Assembly: GCF_012273215.1 (NCBI RefSeq)
Contig: NZ_CP050965.1
Span: forward strand, 248,001-312,000
Reading direction: 5' to 3'
Length of the DNA stretch: 64,000 nt
DNA from: Gemella haemolysans
GTDB lineage: Bacteria; Bacillota; Bacilli; Staphylococcales; Gemellaceae
The position numbers and the translations under genes are program-made. Positions 7,543 to 16,886 of the stretch are shown here, piece after piece. The notes beneath the pieces were generated by a model, which made no database searches, had not been told where the DNA came from, and saw only the letters and a program-made list of their open reading frames with translations. Numbering within the stretch: the stretch's first letter is position 1; every line of letters begins with the position of its first letter.

Positions 7543-10431
7543 ATGAAAAAAATATCAAAGGTAGCTACTGCCAGTGTACTATTATTTACATTAGCGAATC
7601 CACTAGCTGTATTTGCTGAGAATAAAGTAGGTAATATTTCAGAAACAAGTAGTAATAAAACAACACAAGACCTTACTATTACTTCAGAAGAAGTCAACGG
7701 TGATATAGTATTTCATGTGACTGCACAGAGAGATACTTATGAAGCTATTGTATATGCAAAAATTAACGGAAAAAATTATACTTATAATTTGGGTAACTTA
7801 AAAAAAGGTCAAGTATCTAAGATAGTTCAACCAGATGTAAGTATAAATAACAATAATGCTTCTATTTCAAAAGAAAGTAATAAAGGAAGAGTACTACCAA
7901 ATACAAGTGCTGTAAGAGAATTAGTACAAAAAACAGTTTTATACAATAATGAAATAAATGGAAATGTGATTGAAGCAAAAGTTGTATACAAAGTATATGA
8001 GCTAGTAGAAAAGAATTCAACTCAAAAAAACGAGAAACCAGAGGCTTCAGAACCAAAAGCACCAAAAGCGGAAGAGCCAGCTGTAGCACCGAAAGCAGAG
8101 GAGCCAGCAGCGTCATCACCAAAAGCCGAGAAACCAGTGGTTTCAGCACCAAAAGCAGAGGAAGCAGTGACACCAGCACCTAAGGTAGAGAAACCTGTGT
8201 TATCAACACCAAAAGCAGAGGAACCTGTGGTACCAGCACCAAAAGCGGAGGAACCAACGCCATCAGTGACAAAAGCAGAGAAACCAGCGACACCATCACC
8301 GAAAGCCGAGAAACCAGTGGTACCAGCACCAAAAGCGGAAGAGCCAGCAACGTCAGCACCGAAAGCAGAGAAACCAGCGTCTCCGGCGCCAAAAGCAGAG
8401 GAACCAGTAGCTCCAGCACCGAAAGCCGAGAAACCAGTGGTTCCAGCACCAAAAGCAGAAGAGCCAGCGACACCAGCGCCAAAAGCAGAGAAACCTGTGG
8501 TTTCATCACCAAAAGCAGAGGGACCAGCAGCTCCAGCACCAAAAGCGGAAAAACCAGTGGTACCAGCACCAAAAGCAGAGAAACCAGTGGTACCAGCACC
8601 AAAAGCAGAAGAGCCAACGACACCAGCACCAAAAGCGGAAGAGCCAGCAACGTCAGCACCGAAAGCAGAGAAACCAGCGTCTCCGGCGCCAAAAGCAGAG
8701 GAACCAGTAGCTCCAGCACCTAAGGTAGAGAAACCTGTGGTTTCAACACCAAAAGCGGAAGAGCCATCAGCTCCAGCACCAAAAGCAGAGGCACCAGCGG
8801 CACCAGCACCAAAAGCAGAAGAGCCAACGACACCAGCACCAAAAGCGGAAGAACCAACAGCTCCAGCACCAAAAGCAGAAGAACCAACGACTCCGACACC
8901 AAAAGCAGAGGCACCAGCGTCTTCAGCACCAAAAGTGGAAGAGCCAGCTGCAACACCAAAAGATGATACTCCGTCTGAAGAAGTAGCACCTAAAGATGAA
9001 AAACTTGAGGAAGCCAAAAAAGATGGAAAAGAAATTATTGAAAAAATTGCAGCTTCAAAACATAGTGAAATAGAAAAAGTTAAAGATGAAGCAGAAAAAG
9101 CTAAGTTAGAAGCTAAATTAAAAGAATTAAAAGAAGCAGGATTAGAAGCGATAAATAATGCTAAAAATCATGATGCAGCTGTAGATGCTACGGATGAATA
9201 TCAAACTAAAATTGATGAAATTAATGTTCCAGGTGAAGAATTACCAGCACCAAACTATAATAAAGAAAATTTAACAAATGGCCGTAATGAAGGTACTACT
9301 ATTGACAATGGAAGTACAGCAATAGGTCATGGGTCAGGTGAAGCTACATCAACAACTCCGACACAGCCTGCCACTGAAGAAAGACCAACTTCACCAGCAA
9401 CTTCAACACAACCTGCTTCAACTTCAGAGGGAACTTCTAGTTTCAGAAATGCTCCTCAAGTTCAAGTTAGAGCAAGAAGAGTAGCACGTGCGGCAAATCA
9501 ACCAGAAGGTACGGTAAACATAAGTTATAATTATGATGGAATGCCAGATATTAATGGATTTTTATCTGATCCAGGAGAAAATAATACAGTAGCTATTTCA
9601 AATTCAGCAACTGAAGATGAAGTGAAAGAATTAGTTAAAGCAAAAATTCAAGCTAAGGCTCAAGAATTAGCTAAACATGGATATAAAGTAAAAGAAGAAA
9701 TAGTATTTGAGCAAGATACTAATGTGAAGAACTTTAATTATGTAGTTACTTTCACTAAAGAGAAAACAGGAACTACAGGCTTCAGAATCGCTCCAGAAGT
9801 TCAAGTTAGAACTAAAAAAGTTGTAAAAAGAGATTTATCTAATAAAACTAAAAAAATAAACATCTATTATAATCTAACAGCTCTTAAAGATATTGCGGGG
9901 GCATTAGGAGAATTAGGTGGAGAGAATATGCTTACTTTCCCTGGCAATACACCTAAAGAAGAATTAAAACGAGCTATTGAAGAAAAAACAAAAGCCCAAA
10001 TTGAAAAATTGAAAAAACAAGGTTTTAAAGTTGTTTCAACTACTGACTTAGATCAAATCGTTGAAGGTGGAGATAGCTATGATTATGTTGTAGAATTCAC
10101 AAAAGAATCTAAATCTGCATCAGCTAATAATTCAGGTTTTAGAAAAGCACCTGCAACACAAAGAAGGGCAAAAAGATCAACAGAAGCACAAGAAAATGTA
10201 AATATTAATATTTACTTTAACTTAAAAACTTTACCAGGAATAGCTGGAGCATTAGATGTAGATGGAGATACTACTATACAACTTTCAAAAGATGCTAGTA
10301 AAGAACAAGTAAAAGAAGCTATAAAAGAAAAAATTGCTAAAGTAGAAAAACGCGGTTATAAAGTTAGTGATTTCTACTTCGGAGCAAAAACAGAACAGGG
10401 TTATGATTTCGTTGTAGAATTTAAAAAATAA
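7543..10431 (+). CDS. Secreted Pro/Ala/Lys/Glu-repeat protein with three C-terminal repeat domains
   Basis: 962 aa. A signal peptide (residues 1-25, ending AVFA) is followed by a ~130-residue N-terminal domain. Next comes a long stalk of 10-residue units of the type PAPKAEEPVV (residues ~166-475), then a helical region rich in Lys, Glu and Ala (~485-565). Three C-terminal units start at residues 634, 747 and 866. Each opens with a basic F-R-x-A-P motif and contains an alternating-strand/helix domain ending FVVEF or YVVEF. No LPXTG, GW, LysM or choline-binding module is seen, so how it stays on the cell is unclear. RBS GGAGG precedes ATG. The family is not recognised. Confidence 0.85.
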   Translation: MKKISKVATASVLLFTLANPLAVFAENKVGNISETSSNKTTQDLTITSEEVNGDIVFHVTAQRDTYEAIVYAKINGKNYTYNLGNLKKGQVSKIVQPDVSINNNNASISKESNKGRVLPNTSAVRELVQKTVLYNNEINGNVIEAKVVYKVYELVEKNSTQKNEKPEASEPKAPKAEEPAVAPKAEEPAASSPKAEKPVVSAPKAEEAVTPAPKVEKPVLSTPKAEEPVVPAPKAEEPTPSVTKAEKPATPSPKAEKPVVPAPKAEEPATSAPKAEKPASPAPKAEEPVAPAPKAEKPVVPAPKAEEPATPAPKAEKPVVSSPKAEGPAAPAPKAEKPVVPAPKAEKPVVPAPKAEEPTTPAPKAEEPATSAPKAEKPASPAPKAEEPVAPAPKVEKPVVSTPKAEEPSAPAPKAEAPAAPAPKAEEPTTPAPKAEEPTAPAPKAEEPTTPTPKAEAPASSAPKVEEPAATPKDDTPSEEVAPKDEKLEEAKKDGKEIIEKIAASKHSEIEKVKDEAEKAKLEAKLKELKEAGLEAINNAKNHDAAVDATDEYQTKIDEINVPGEELPAPNYNKENLTNGRNEGTTIDNGSTAIGHGSGEATSTTPTQPATEERPTSPATSTQPASTSEGTSSFRNAPQVQVRARRVARAANQPEGTVNISYNYDGMPDINGFLSDPGENNTVAISNSATEDEVKELVKAKIQAKAQELAKHGYKVKEEIVFEQDTNVKNFNYVVTFTKEKTGTTGFRIAPEVQVRTKKVVKRDLSNKTKKINIYYNLTALKDIAGALGELGGENMLTFPGNTPKEELKRAIEEKTKAQIEKLKKQGFKVVSTTDLDQIVEGGDSYDYVVEFTKESKSASANNSGFRKAPATQRRAKRSTEAQENVNINIYFNLKTLPGIAGALDVDGDTTIQLSKDASKEQVKEAIKEKIAKVEKRGYKVSDFYFGAKTEQGYDFVVEFKK
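8038..8970 (+). repeat. Proline-rich coding repeat array
   Basis: About thirty degenerate 30-bp units encoding variants of PAPKAEEP / PAPKAEKPVV. Longer blocks recur almost unchanged (for example the segments at 8341-8410 and 8641-8710), a sign of slippage or unequal recombination. The repeat creates long open but meaningless frames on the opposite strand. Confidence 0.9.
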
Positions 10432-10442
10432 CCTAAAATAAT

Positions 10443-10492
10443 ACTGACCTCATTTTAGATAATAAATCTAACTTGAGGTCAGCTTTTTTATA
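10443..10492. terminator. Terminator between the secreted protein and antiporter genes
   Basis: CTGACCTCA...TGAGGTCAG stem followed by TTTTTT. It serves the rightward gene and may also end the leftward antiporter transcript. Confidence 0.85.
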
Positions 10493-10494
10493 TT

Positions 10495-12675
10495 TTATTC
10501 TTCTTCAGTTTCACGAGGGAAAATCATAGATTCGCTGAAGTTTAAGTCGCGAAGAGCGGTGTAAGAATCTTCTAGAGAAATATAATTCAATTTCCTCATC
10601 GTTAATATTCTGTATTTTAAAAGTCGAACTGCTTCCATTTGAAGTTCTTTAAGTTCTTCTTCAAAATCGATATCTTCTAAAAATACTTCAAACAAGGTGA
10701 ATGAGTAGTATCTATATACATCTTTAACGAATTCTGCAGTATCTTCATCTGAACACTTTTCATCAATAACCTTATAAGCTATATCAAGAAGTGCGTTTCT
10801 TACTGTAGGAGAACAATCTATGATAGCTTGAATTTGACTAGAAGAAGCTTCAGCTCTTTGTTTAATTTCATCTAATTTATTGACGAAGTTTACTTTTCTT
10901 CTTTTTGGAACTTTTTCTTTAAGTTTCTCATAAAATTCTGGAGTTAAATCTTTAGCTACGAAATGACGAGTTAAACGACGTTTTAGACTAGATTCTTTTA
11001 TATATATTCTCAAATTAAGAAGTAAACTTTTTGGTATTGAATAAGTAAATAGGAAAGATTTTCTAAGTTGCATAATTTTAGAAATTTCCAATATTTGCTC
11101 AATGTTAGGGTTGCCTTTAAGTATTTCAGGGAGAGCTTTATCTTGTGCTTTCATAATTTTTTTGTGTAATGACAATGCTTCATTTGTATTCTTGAACTTT
11201 CCAGTTTGCATGTTTCTGAAGTATGCTTTCATTTCGTGTAAACTTTTTATTTCAAAAGCATAAGCAACTTTTTCTTCGATAGAATTCTTAGAAATATCAC
11301 GTTCTTTTAGTTCTTCAAGTGTTCCTTCTAGGATTTTTTCACGAAGAGAGTACTGAGTATATTCTTTTTCTTCATCTTCTCCTTTAACAACAAGTGGAAG
11401 AGCGAGTGTACCGATAACAATACTTAGTAACACGACATTACTCGCAATGAATAAGATGGTATTTCTAAGTGGGAAGCTTTCTCCAGTTGCTGTTATAACT
11501 GGAATCATAAGCGCAGTAGCAAGTGTTACTGTCCCATGAATACCACATAAACTAGCAATTAAAGAGTAACTAAATCTAGAGTAGTTATCTTTGTCGAATT
11601 TTCTATTTAATATTATTTTTGCTGTTTTTCTAGCAGTCGTAAAATGGTGAGGTTGGAATGATATGTAGTTGAAATATACAAAGACCAATCTGACTATCAT
11701 TAGACCTAAAACAATAACTAATGAAATAATGAATCCATATACAATATCAATCTCCCTGTTGTTAAACATTGTATGATATATCTCTGGAAGCAAATATCCT
11801 AAAAATGTAAATACGAAGCCATTTAGTACATAACTTGCTATTTGTTGAGTACTATCTATAGTTACTGCAGCATCACTACTTACAACAGTAAGTAAGTGAA
11901 GTTTTCTTTGGTAGTTATAAACTAAAGCAGTAATAACAACAGCAACGATACCAGATACGCCGATATGTTCAGCAAAATAAAAGACAATTATTGGTGTTAT
12001 TAATTGAAAAATAACTAAAATATTAGATTCATCAGCAAATTTTGTTGAGAATATAAACTTAATATAAGAGAATGCTATCCCAATAATAAGTCCAAAGACT
12101 GCTCCACCTCCTGCAACTACTAAAAATTTATAACTAGCATTTGTGACAGAAAATGTATTAGTAAGAACGGCTGCCAGAGCTATATTAAATGATACAAGAC
12201 CAGAAGCATCATTCAGAAGCGACTCACCTTCTAATATAGCCATAAGGCCTTTAGGTAACTTCATTCCTTTAGTTATTGATTTAACAGCAACAGCATCTGT
12301 AGGTGATAGGATAGCGGCTAAAACAAAACATGCTGCCCATGGAATCATTGGAAGTAATAAATGAATTATGCTACCGACAATAATTACCGTCACAAGAACT
12401 AAAAATATTGCCATATATATAATTGGACGTTTGTATAGCCAGATATTCTTTAAGGACGAGTTGAAACCGTCAGTAAATAATAGGGGAGCGATAACTAACA
12501 TCATAAACATTTCTGATTCAAACTCAAAATGAAGTGGGAGGTTAGGAATAAATGTTACCGCAGCACCAAGTATTATTTGGAATAAAGCTGCTGGAATACG
12601 TGGAAAAAGATTATTTAAAAATGAACCAAGTATTACAATTATGACAAATATACCTAGGGTAGTTAGTATTTCCAT
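10495..12675 (-). CDS. CPA1-family Na+/H+ antiporter (NhaP/NHE type)
   Basis: 726 aa. The first ~420 residues form about 12 membrane helices with the family signatures FTDGFNSSL, LSPTDAVAV and EGESLLNDASGL, where the acidic residues carry out ion exchange. Residues ~430-726 are a long soluble, helical, charged tail, typical of the larger bacterial NHE-like members and probably regulatory. It exports Na+ (or K+) for H+ at the cell membrane. A single gene with AAGGAG upstream of ATG. Confidence 0.92.
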   Translation of the reverse strand: MEILTTLGIFVIIVILGSFLNNLFPRIPAALFQIILGAAVTFIPNLPLHFEFESEMFMMLVIAPLLFTDGFNSSLKNIWLYKRPIIYMAIFLVLVTVIIVGSIIHLLLPMIPWAACFVLAAILSPTDAVAVKSITKGMKLPKGLMAILEGESLLNDASGLVSFNIALAAVLTNTFSVTNASYKFLVVAGGGAVFGLIIGIAFSYIKFIFSTKFADESNILVIFQLITPIIVFYFAEHIGVSGIVAVVITALVYNYQRKLHLLTVVSSDAAVTIDSTQQIASYVLNGFVFTFLGYLLPEIYHTMFNNREIDIVYGFIISLVIVLGLMIVRLVFVYFNYISFQPHHFTTARKTAKIILNRKFDKDNYSRFSYSLIASLCGIHGTVTLATALMIPVITATGESFPLRNTILFIASNVVLLSIVIGTLALPLVVKGEDEEKEYTQYSLREKILEGTLEELKERDISKNSIEEKVAYAFEIKSLHEMKAYFRNMQTGKFKNTNEALSLHKKIMKAQDKALPEILKGNPNIEQILEISKIMQLRKSFLFTYSIPKSLLLNLRIYIKESSLKRRLTRHFVAKDLTPEFYEKLKEKVPKRRKVNFVNKLDEIKQRAEASSSQIQAIIDCSPTVRNALLDIAYKVIDEKCSDEDTAEFVKDVYRYYSFTLFEVFLEDIDFEEELKELQMEAVRLLKYRILTMRKLNYISLEDSYTALRDLNFSESMIFPRETEEE

Positions 12676-13068
12676 AGAAAACTCCTTTGTAATTATTTTA
12701 TTATTTATTTGTACAAATATATTTTACAATTATTTAATATTAAAATCAACGATTATACAATCTGAAAGAAATTAATAATGAATATTGTAAAACAATAATT
12801 TTAATAGTTTTAGAAGATGTGTTATTTGTTATTTTTTAGAGTTTAAGTAAGGGCTTCAGTACACGTAAATAGACGTCAAAATATTGATTTTAAATGATTT
12901 TTGATTTTTTGAAACTCATTACATCGCGCTATAAATCAATAAAAATTCTACCTTTTTTAGATAAATATATCAGTTGAATATTGAAGTTAAGCCCTGCTAT
13001 CATTTCGATGGCAGGACTTTTTAATATTTGGTACACTAACTCTTATCTATATTTTGGTGAAGTTGAAG
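12676..13068. other. Intergenic stretch left of the cadmium genes
   Basis: No gene is supported here. The only clear structure is the terminator-like hairpin at 12987-13022. It may mark the left border of the acquired cadD-cadX patch, but no inverted terminal repeats or direct repeats were identified. Confidence 0.6.
12987..13022 (+). terminator. Terminator-like hairpin upstream of cadD
   Basis: Stem CCCTGCTATC / GATGGCAGG followed by a T-run. It would isolate cadD from upstream transcription. Confidence 0.7.
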
Positions 13069-13121
13069 TTGACATCTACAAAGTTTAATGTTAGAATATA
13101 TTCAAAAATATATTTGAATGA
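13069..13121 (+). promoter_or_regulatory. cad promoter and CadC/CadX-type operator
   Basis: TTGACA (13069-13074), 17 bp, TAGAAT (13092-13097). Directly downstream, ATTCAAA-N6-TTTGAAT (about 13100-13119) matches the ArsR-family cadmium operator pattern TCAAATA...TATTTGA. Metal-free CadX should bind here and release on Cd2+. Confidence 0.82.
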
Positions 13122-13129
13122 GGTGTTTT

Positions 13130-13744
13130 ATGATTCAAAATGTTGTTACTTCAATAATCCTGTATTCTGGGACAGCCGTAGACTTACTTATTATCCTAAT
13201 GTTATTTTTTGCCAAAAGAAAAAGCAGAAAAGACATCATTAACATCTATTTAGGACAATTTCTAGGCTCTGTTAGTCTAATATTGCTAAGTTTGCTTTTT
13301 GCATCTGTCTTACATTATATTCCTAGTAAAGAGATTTTAGGTTTGCTCGGTTTGATTCCAATTTTCTTAGGTCTCAAAGTTTTGCTTTTAGGAGATTCTG
13401 ATGGAGAAGCTATTGCCAAAGAAGGGTTGCGCAAAGATAATAAAAACCTGATTTTTCTAGTCGCGATGATTACTTTTGCAAGTTGCGGTGCCAACAATAT
13501 TGGTATCTTTGTCCCATATTTTACTACATTAAATTTAGCGGATTTGATAGTGGCTTTACTTACATTTCTAGTCATGATTTATCTCTTGGTTTTTTCTGCC
13601 CAAAAGTTGGCACAACTCCCATCTGTTGGAGAAACTTTGGAAAAATATAGCAGATGGTTTATTGCCGTTGTTTATTTAGGATTGGGGATATATATCCTGA
13701 TTGAAAATAACAGTTTTAACATGCTATGGACTATGTTAGGATAG
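13130..13744 (+). CDS. cadD: CadD-family cadmium resistance membrane transporter
   Basis: 204 aa with five or six membrane helices. MIQNVVTS at the start, ARKRK-like basic loop, IYLGQFLGS, GLLGLIPIFLGLK and ASCGANNIG are all typical of CadD. The Cys in SCGANN sits in a helix and may bind metal. The family confers cadmium resistance by export or sequestration at the membrane. ATG 13130 is chosen over 13118 by homology, although its GAGGTG site is only 4-5 bases away. The repressor gene follows 11 bp later. Confidence 0.93.
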   Translation: MIQNVVTSIILYSGTAVDLLIILMLFFAKRKSRKDIINIYLGQFLGSVSLILLSLLFASVLHYIPSKEILGLLGLIPIFLGLKVLLLGDSDGEAIAKEGLRKDNKNLIFLVAMITFASCGANNIGIFVPYFTTLNLADLIVALLTFLVMIYLLVFSAQKLAQLPSVGETLEKYSRWFIAVVYLGLGIYILIENNSFNMLWTMLG

Positions 13745-13755
13745 GAGAAAATATT

Positions 13756-14094
13756 ATGAAAAAAGATAGTATCTGCCAAGTGAATATTATAAATCAACAA
13801 AATGTTACAACTGCAATGAACTACCTTGAAAAGGAAAAAGTCCAAAAATCACTTCGTATTTTAACAAAGTTTACCGATAATAAACAGATAAATATCATCT
13901 TTTATCTTCTTGCTGTTGAAGAACTCTGTGTCTGTGATATAGCCTGTCTACTAGATCTAAGTATGGCATCTGCATCCCACCATCTTCGTAAACTAGCCAA
14001 TGAAAACATCTTGGACACTAGAAGAGAGGGGAAAATTATATATTATTTTATAAAAGATGAGGAAATCAGAGATTTTTTTAATCAACTAGGATAA
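13756..14094 (+). CDS. cadX: CadX/CadC-like ArsR-family metal-responsive repressor
   Basis: 112 aa winged-helix repressor. It has the ELCVCDIA metal motif (two cysteines) in the alpha-3 region, an N-terminal Cys7, and the recognition helix SMASASHHLRKL. By analogy it releases the cad operator on binding Cd2+ or Zn2+. Co-transcribed with cadD. The start at 13756 has AGGAG in front and removes an unlikely N-terminal extension overlapping cadD. Confidence 0.92.
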   Translation: MKKDSICQVNIINQQNVTTAMNYLEKEKVQKSLRILTKFTDNKQINIIFYLLAVEELCVCDIACLLDLSMASASHHLRKLANENILDTRREGKIIYYFIKDEEIRDFFNQLG

Positions 14095-14240
14095 CAACTA
14101 TTTTTACTACTTTACCATGATTATATATAGGACTTATCTATGAAATTTTTTGATGAAATTTACTCACAAGAAATACCTACTCGTATCATGTTGATACTGT
14201 CAATAAGTATGTGTAAACACTCAAGTAGAGTTACGGAGTA

Positions 14241-14445
14241 TTAATCAAATAAGCTTTCTAGTGTGTCATAATATTGGCCAAATCCTTTATGGATTCGTTG
14301 ACTTTGCTTGAAATTATAATCTTCAAACAAAGTAACTAAGTAACGTTCTAGAGACTTCTCGTTAGGAAAAAAAACTTCTTTTTCGTTTGACGTTTGATAA
14401 GAGACTCAATTAGGTTTGTCGAATAAATGCTGTGCCAAATCTGGT
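14241..14445 (-). pseudogene. IS256-family transposase, C-terminal remnant
   Basis: Read leftward, the fragment gives HSIYSTNLIESLIKRQTKKK, then, after a frameshift in an A8 tract near 14366-14373, NEKSLERYLVTLFEDYNFK and ending YYDTLESLFD-stop. These are the C-terminal hallmarks of Mutator/IS256-type transposases. The remaining ~80% of the gene is absent. A TTTACACATACTTATTGACA-like end lies just beyond the stop (about 14195-14217), consistent with one surviving IS terminus. Confidence 0.85.
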
Positions 14446-14513
14446 AGTGAAACTGATAATATGCACTATTATAACCTATTTGTACATTTTTATTTTATCA
14501 TTTTCAATTAGTA

Positions 14514-14726
14514 AGTCTAGGATCACCAGATTATGGTTTCCATTTGTTCCGACACACTCATGATTCAATGTTGCTTAATGCAGGCACAAATTGGAAAGAA
14601 CTCCAAGTTAGAATGAGGCATAAGTCAATGTCAACTACTATGGATACTTACGCAGAGTTAGCACCTCAAAGAAAGCTAGAAACAGTCAGCATTTATTTAG
14701 ATAAGATTGCTAAATTAACTTATTAA
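14514..14726 (+). pseudogene. Tyrosine recombinase (integrase), C-terminal remnant
   Basis: Encodes YGFHLFRHTHDSMLLNAG, then LQVRMRHKSMSTTMDTYAEL: the HxxR box, a second catalytic His/Arg region, and the nucleophile Tyr of phage or ICE integrases. Only the last ~70 residues remain, with no start codon or ribosome-binding site. It is a relic of the element that probably brought in this patch. Confidence 0.85.
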
Positions 14727-14832
14727 CTACTCTAGTTTTCGCTCTACCTTTTGAAAGCTAAATTCTCATAAACGTTGATATAACAGTATTTAAAGGTTTC
14801 TGAAATAACATTAACAACCTTTACAGATATAA

Positions 14833-14880
14833 AATTATCGCTATATCAAAATATTAATATTCTGATATAGCGATTAATTT
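14833..14880 (-). terminator. Terminator of the heme-acquisition operon
   Basis: Perfect stem ATCGCTATATCA / TGATATAGCGAT around a 15-bp loop, followed on the minus strand by a T-rich tract. It ends the leftward transcript. Confidence 0.75.
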
Positions 14881-14909
14881 CAAATTTTTCATATTATTAA
14901 CTTTATTAA

Positions 14910-15674
14910 TTACCAACTAATTACTTTTCCATCTTCTATTTTAATATCAGCATCATAAAGTTTGTTTAGAAGCTCTTCATCAAAGAAGTTCTCAGCTTTA
15001 TCATTCTTTATAACTTTTCCATCAAGAAGAGCAATAATATTATCACTGTATGCTAGTGCTTGATTTATATCATGTAGCACCATGATAATAGTAATTCCTA
15101 GAGATTTATTAAGATCTCTAACGAGTTGCATTATAGATTTTTGGTATTTTATATCAAGGAAAGTAGTAGGCTCGTCTAGTATAATAATATCCGTACTTTG
15201 TGCTAATGCCATTGCGATGTAAACACGTTGAAGTTGACCACCTGATAACTCATCTACACGTTTATCTCTATAGGCTTTTAGATTAGTTTTTTCAAGAGCA
15301 AATTCAATTTTTTCAACATCACTAGCGTTAGGTTTATAAAAGAAAATATTTTGATAAGGAAGTCGAGCGAAACTAACCATATCATAAACAGTAATTTCTC
15401 TTGGAGTTTCATTTTTTTGATAAACAATTGCAAGAATACTCGCAAGTTCTTTTAATGAATATGAATTCAGTTCCTTACCTTCAATTTTTATACTTCCAGA
15501 ATTATAGTTTAAATTTTTTGCTAATATTTTTATAAGTGTACTTTTACCACAACCATTTTTACCAAGTAGGGTAGTAATTTTACCTTTTTCAATATCTACA
15601 TTAAGATTTTCGAAAAGAGCATTTTTATTATTGTACTTAAACGTAAGGTTATTAATCTCTATAATATTTTCCAT
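14910..15674 (-). CDS. Heme/siderophore ABC transporter ATPase (FecE family)
   Basis: 254 aa ATPase. Walker A is GKNGCGKST, the Q-loop VYQKN, the signature LSGGQLQR, Walker B IIILDEPT and the switch His VLHDINQ. Its start codon overlaps the permease stop (TAATG), which indicates translational coupling. It powers import of the ligand handed over by the IsdE-like lipoprotein. Last gene of the heme locus. S. aureus lacks a dedicated ATPase in its isd operon, so this arrangement is more complete. Confidence 0.93.
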   Translation of the reverse strand: MENIIEINNLTFKYNNKNALFENLNVDIEKGKITTLLGKNGCGKSTLIKILAKNLNYNSGSIKIEGKELNSYSLKELASILAIVYQKNETPREITVYDMVSFARLPYQNIFFYKPNASDVEKIEFALEKTNLKAYRDKRVDELSGGQLQRVYIAMALAQSTDIIILDEPTTFLDIKYQKSIMQLVRDLNKSLGITIIMVLHDINQALAYSDNIIALLDGKVIKNDKAENFFDEELLNKLYDADIKIEDGKVISW

Positions 15675-16648
15675 TAACTTACTCCTTTCTTAACCAAAAT
15701 AATAAATGCAGGTCCACCGATAATCATCATTATTAAATCAGCAGGTATTTCAATTGGTGCGAAAATAACACGACCGATTGTATCGAATAATAGTAGAATA
15801 AATGCTCCAAGTAAAGCACTAAATGGAATAGTATAAATATGATTTCTTCCAATTATTATCTTAGCGATATGAGGTGTAATAAGAGCTAAGAAGACCATAA
15901 CACCAGCTACCGCTGTAGAAACAGAAGCAAGAGCTACCGCAACAAATGAAATTAATAAACGAATCACATTAATATTAATTCCTAGTGAACTAATAATATT
16001 ATCATCTAAGGCGAAGATATTACATAGTTTTGCTAAGAAGAAACTGATAATTAGTAATACAGGAATCCAACTTAGTAATAACGAAACATCATCCCAGTTT
16101 TTAGTTCCCAAACCAACAGTTTTGAATGTAGATGACGTAGTAGAGTTAGCTGCATTCAAGTACTGTATAGAACTCAGTATTCCTGTGAAGAAATAACTTA
16201 TCGCAATACCGATTAAAATAATTTTAACATTGTTTTTTGTTCTACCAGCTAAGTAATAAATGATTAAGAAACCAAGGACACCACCGATGATAGAAAATAC
16301 AGACTTAAATATCATAAATTGTGGAAATATTCCTAATCCTAAGTATAAAAATAGGTTGGCTCCACTAGAAACACCAATAATACTAGGATCGACAAGCGGG
16401 TTCTTTAATACTGTTTGTAATAATAAACCACTAACTCCAAGAGCAGCACCAACCAAAATAGTGATGATAATTCTTGGGAAACGAACGTCGATAATGGCAT
16501 TAACATTAGCATATTCACCGGTAAAAATACCAACAGCTAATTGCCCGACACTAGCTTTTATACTACCACTGTTCGCTGCAAAAAATATTGTACTTAATAA
16601 GAGTAAAATAAGAACAGAAAAAGTGATTGCTTTTTTGTTTTTAAACAT
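15674..16648 (-). CDS. isdF: Heme ABC transporter permease (FecCD family, IsdF-like)
   Basis: 324 aa with about nine membrane helices. FecCD hallmarks include RFPRIIITILVGAALGVSG, NPLVDPSIIGVSSGA and ALITPHIAKIIIGRNH. It forms the membrane channel for heme or siderophore uptake. Separated from isdE by ~240 bp that hold a two-hairpin repeat, so it may be expressed at a different level from the surface receptors upstream. Confidence 0.9.
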   Translation of the reverse strand: MFKNKKAITFSVLILLLLSTIFFAANSGSIKASVGQLAVGIFTGEYANVNAIIDVRFPRIIITILVGAALGVSGLLLQTVLKNPLVDPSIIGVSSGANLFLYLGLGIFPQFMIFKSVFSIIGGVLGFLIIYYLAGRTKNNVKIILIGIAISYFFTGILSSIQYLNAANSTTSSTFKTVGLGTKNWDDVSLLLSWIPVLLIISFFLAKLCNIFALDDNIISSLGININVIRLLISFVAVALASVSTAVAGVMVFLALITPHIAKIIIGRNHIYTIPFSALLGAFILLLFDTIGRVIFAPIEIPADLIMMIIGGPAFIILVKKGVS

Positions 16649-16716
16649 TAAGAACCTCCTTATATAGTTTATATGTTTAGTATATCATATGTTGTTTTTA
16701 ATTTGAATTATATAAA

Positions 16717-16881
16717 AAGGGAGTGACTCAAAAATCGTGATTTCGTAGAAATCGATTTTGTCGAGTCACCCCCGCACAGTTTATTAGATATCTAAAAAGC
16801 TTTCATAAAGCGAATTTAGATATCAATAAACCACTGCGTCTATGAGTCCTCATATGAACCATGTTAAATTTTAGGACTTTT
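16717..16881 (-). repeat. Two-hairpin intergenic repeat, copy 1
   Basis: Copy in the gap between isdE and isdF. Hairpin 1 has arms GGGAGTGACTC / GAGTCACCCCC with an inner ATCG/CGAT extension. Hairpin 2 pairs TTAGATATCTAAA with TTTAGATATC around an AAGCTTT loop region, flanked by CAG/CTG. It is nearly identical to copy 2 (19218-19380) and to the split copy 3. No coding potential. The strand given is that of the surrounding operon; the element itself reads left to right here. Confidence 0.92.
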
Positions 16882-16886
16882 AAGTA

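Noticed and set aside
8022-9017. Long open frames (up to 331 aa) antisense to the proline-rich repeat
   Set aside because: They are produced by the 30-bp repeat periodicity; products are Gly/Ala/Ser or Leu/Val monotonous sequences with no ribosome-binding site.
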